This document shows, piece by piece, positions 55,265 through 56,080 of a stretch of 56,080 nucleotides of DNA (its first letter is position 1; each line of letters opens with the position of its first letter). Below the pieces are notes generated by a model. That model was not told the origin of the DNA. It ran no database searches and saw nothing but the letters and a program-made list of their open reading frames with translations. The stretch covers positions 1-56,080 of the forward strand of contig JAFGDU010000023.1 of the NCBI GenBank assembly GCA_016931915.1. Reading direction: 5' to 3'. The DNA is from Actinomycetota bacterium. Its GTDB lineage: Bacteria > Actinomycetota > Geothermincolia > Geothermincolales > RBG-13-55-18. The position numbers and the translations under genes were made by a program.

Positions 55265-56080
55265 ATGGTCAAGGAAGAGAGGAAAAGAGATTCCGGCTTC
55301 AAAAGGAAGAGGTCACGGATCCTGTACGAGATCACCGGGCTCATCGTGGTGGTGCTGGTCATATCGGGACTGGTGACCTTCTTCCTGGTGCGCAACTCGC
55401 AGAACGAGCTCATCGATAAGAGCATCGACAAGGTGATCGAGACCGAGGTGAATAACATATCATCAGCCCTTGACTACCTGGTCTTACTGGAGATGCAGAG
55501 CGGCGCGTCGGGGATGGGCCTTACCGATTTCGACGATACGCAATTCTTTGCGGATATAGCGCAAGGAAAGCTTACCGATTTTCAGAAAACGGCCGACGAG
55601 GGCATGAAGAGGATGGTGGATGCCGGATTCTTCGACCTGGAATATTTCTTCGTGCTCGTGCCCCCTTCCGCCTTGGTAGATGAGCCCTTCGTCATGGTCT
55701 CCAGCGACGAGAGCATGGTCTACAACTGGGAGGTCCCCCCTTACCTGGTGGAGGCCATGGAGGCGGAGGAGCCCTACCTCCTGCTGGAGGAGGGCGTGCC
55801 CGAGCTGGGCCTGGCAGATTATCAGCTGATGATCCTCGAGATGGACGAGAGCCCCGTCACCGAGGGGTTCTATTACTCCTATGTCTCCGTCATCCCCATG
55901 CAGGAGCGCATAGATTCCATCAACGCCTACTACGACGATGAGCGTAGCAGCGTCAGCCTCACCCTGGGCCTGTCGGTGTTCCTCTCCGTCCTGGCGGTGG
56001 TGATCATCACCTTCTTCGTCCTCAACTACCTCATCCGCAGGCGCATCACCGAGCCCATCGACCAGCTGGCCGCCGAGGCC
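55265..56080 (+). CDS. Membrane sensor protein with HAMP domain (partial, cut by window)
   Basis: 272 codons run open to the window edge. A basic N-terminus precedes a membrane helix (about 22-42), then an extracytoplasmic region of about 190 residues rich in Asp/Glu, a second helix (about 238-260) and the start of a HAMP domain (RRRITEPIDQLAAEA). This is the layout of a chemoreceptor, histidine kinase or diguanylate cyclase; the output domain lies outside the window. The extracytoplasmic part resembles no sensor family I can name. ATG 55265 follows AAGGGGTG. Confidence 0.85.
   Translation, partial: MVKEERKRDSGFKRKRSRILYEITGLIVVVLVISGLVTFFLVRNSQNELIDKSIDKVIETEVNNISSALDYLVLLEMQSGASGMGLTDFDDTQFFADIAQGKLTDFQKTADEGMKRMVDAGFFDLEYFFVLVPPSALVDEPFVMVSSDESMVYNWEVPPYLVEAMEAEEPYLLLEEGVPELGLADYQLMILEMDESPVTEGFYYSYVSVIPMQERIDSINAYYDDERSSVSLTLGLSVFLSVLAVVIITFFVLNYLIRRRITEPIDQLAAEA

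Overview
The window (56,080 bp, GC-rich except around 22.9-24.2 kb and 29.2-29.5 kb) is the replication-origin region of a bacterial chromosome. Its core order, rsmG-parA-parB / jag-yidC-yidD-rnpA-rpmH / dnaA-dnaN-recF-DUF721-gyrB-gyrA, has no mnmE or mnmG between jag and rsmG. That order, the DUF721 gene after recF, the many TTG/GTG starts and a large Bacillus-type SRP RNA suggest a deep-branching Gram-positive, most likely a non-model Actinomycetota lineage. This placement is an inference from gene order only.

Layout. 0-2.4 kb: a 25-bp tandem repeat, dnaX and the SRP RNA gene. 2.6-7.6 kb (+): a signalling row with a KaiC-like ATPase, a stand-alone receiver, two small membrane proteins, a multi-PAS histidine kinase and a peptidoglycan-binding pseudo-amidase. 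7.8-17.6 kb (-): a complete chemotaxis set (cheR, two receptors, cheW, cheY, cheB, cheA, cheC, cheD) ending in an Asp23-family gene, with a strongly base-paired leader upstream of the first receptor. 17.9-20.2 kb (+): an aminotransferase and a D-Ala-D-Ala ligase. 20.4-26.5 kb (-): parB-parA-rsmG, a 1.3-kb gene-free spacer carrying three perfect parS sites, and the jag-to-rpmH operon driven by a perfect consensus promoter. 26.5-39.2 kb (+): a GHKL-ATPase/HTH gene directly before dnaA, oriC in the dnaA-dnaN gap, dnaN, recF, DUF721, gyrB, gyrA, archease, rtcB, a lipoprotein and tRNA-Ile(GAU). 39.5-46.4 kb (-): a six-gene operon, sixA-ppk1-CHAD-parA2-CYTH/Nudix-pfkA, centred on polyphosphate. 46.8-47.8 kb (+): a YhaM-like exonuclease. 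47.9-52.5 kb (-): MoxR, DUF58 and a TgpA-like transglutaminase. 52.7-54.7 kb (+): a PP-loop protein and an archaeal-type phosphoglycerate mutase. The right edge cuts a HAMP-type membrane sensor.

How the parts work together. parS/ParA/ParB, DnaA-box clusters, dnaA, dnaN and gyrase form the initiation and segregation centre. Base composition of same-strand genes flips from C/T-rich (dnaA) to A/G-rich (dnaN, recF) at the dnaA-dnaN gap, which independently places the origin there. The most unusual locus is the polyphosphate operon. A polymerase (PPK1), a polyphosphate-binding CHAD protein, an orphan ParA-type ATPase, a CYTH-Nudix fusion, a phosphohistidine phosphatase and a phosphofructokinase sit with gaps of 1-13 nt or overlaps. 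This suggests a module that makes, positions and turns over polyphosphate granules. Other points of interest are the ATPase/HTH gene before dnaA, non-AUG starts inferred for archease and ppk1, a DnaA-box pair next to tRNA-Ile, and the structured leader of the chemoreceptor genes.
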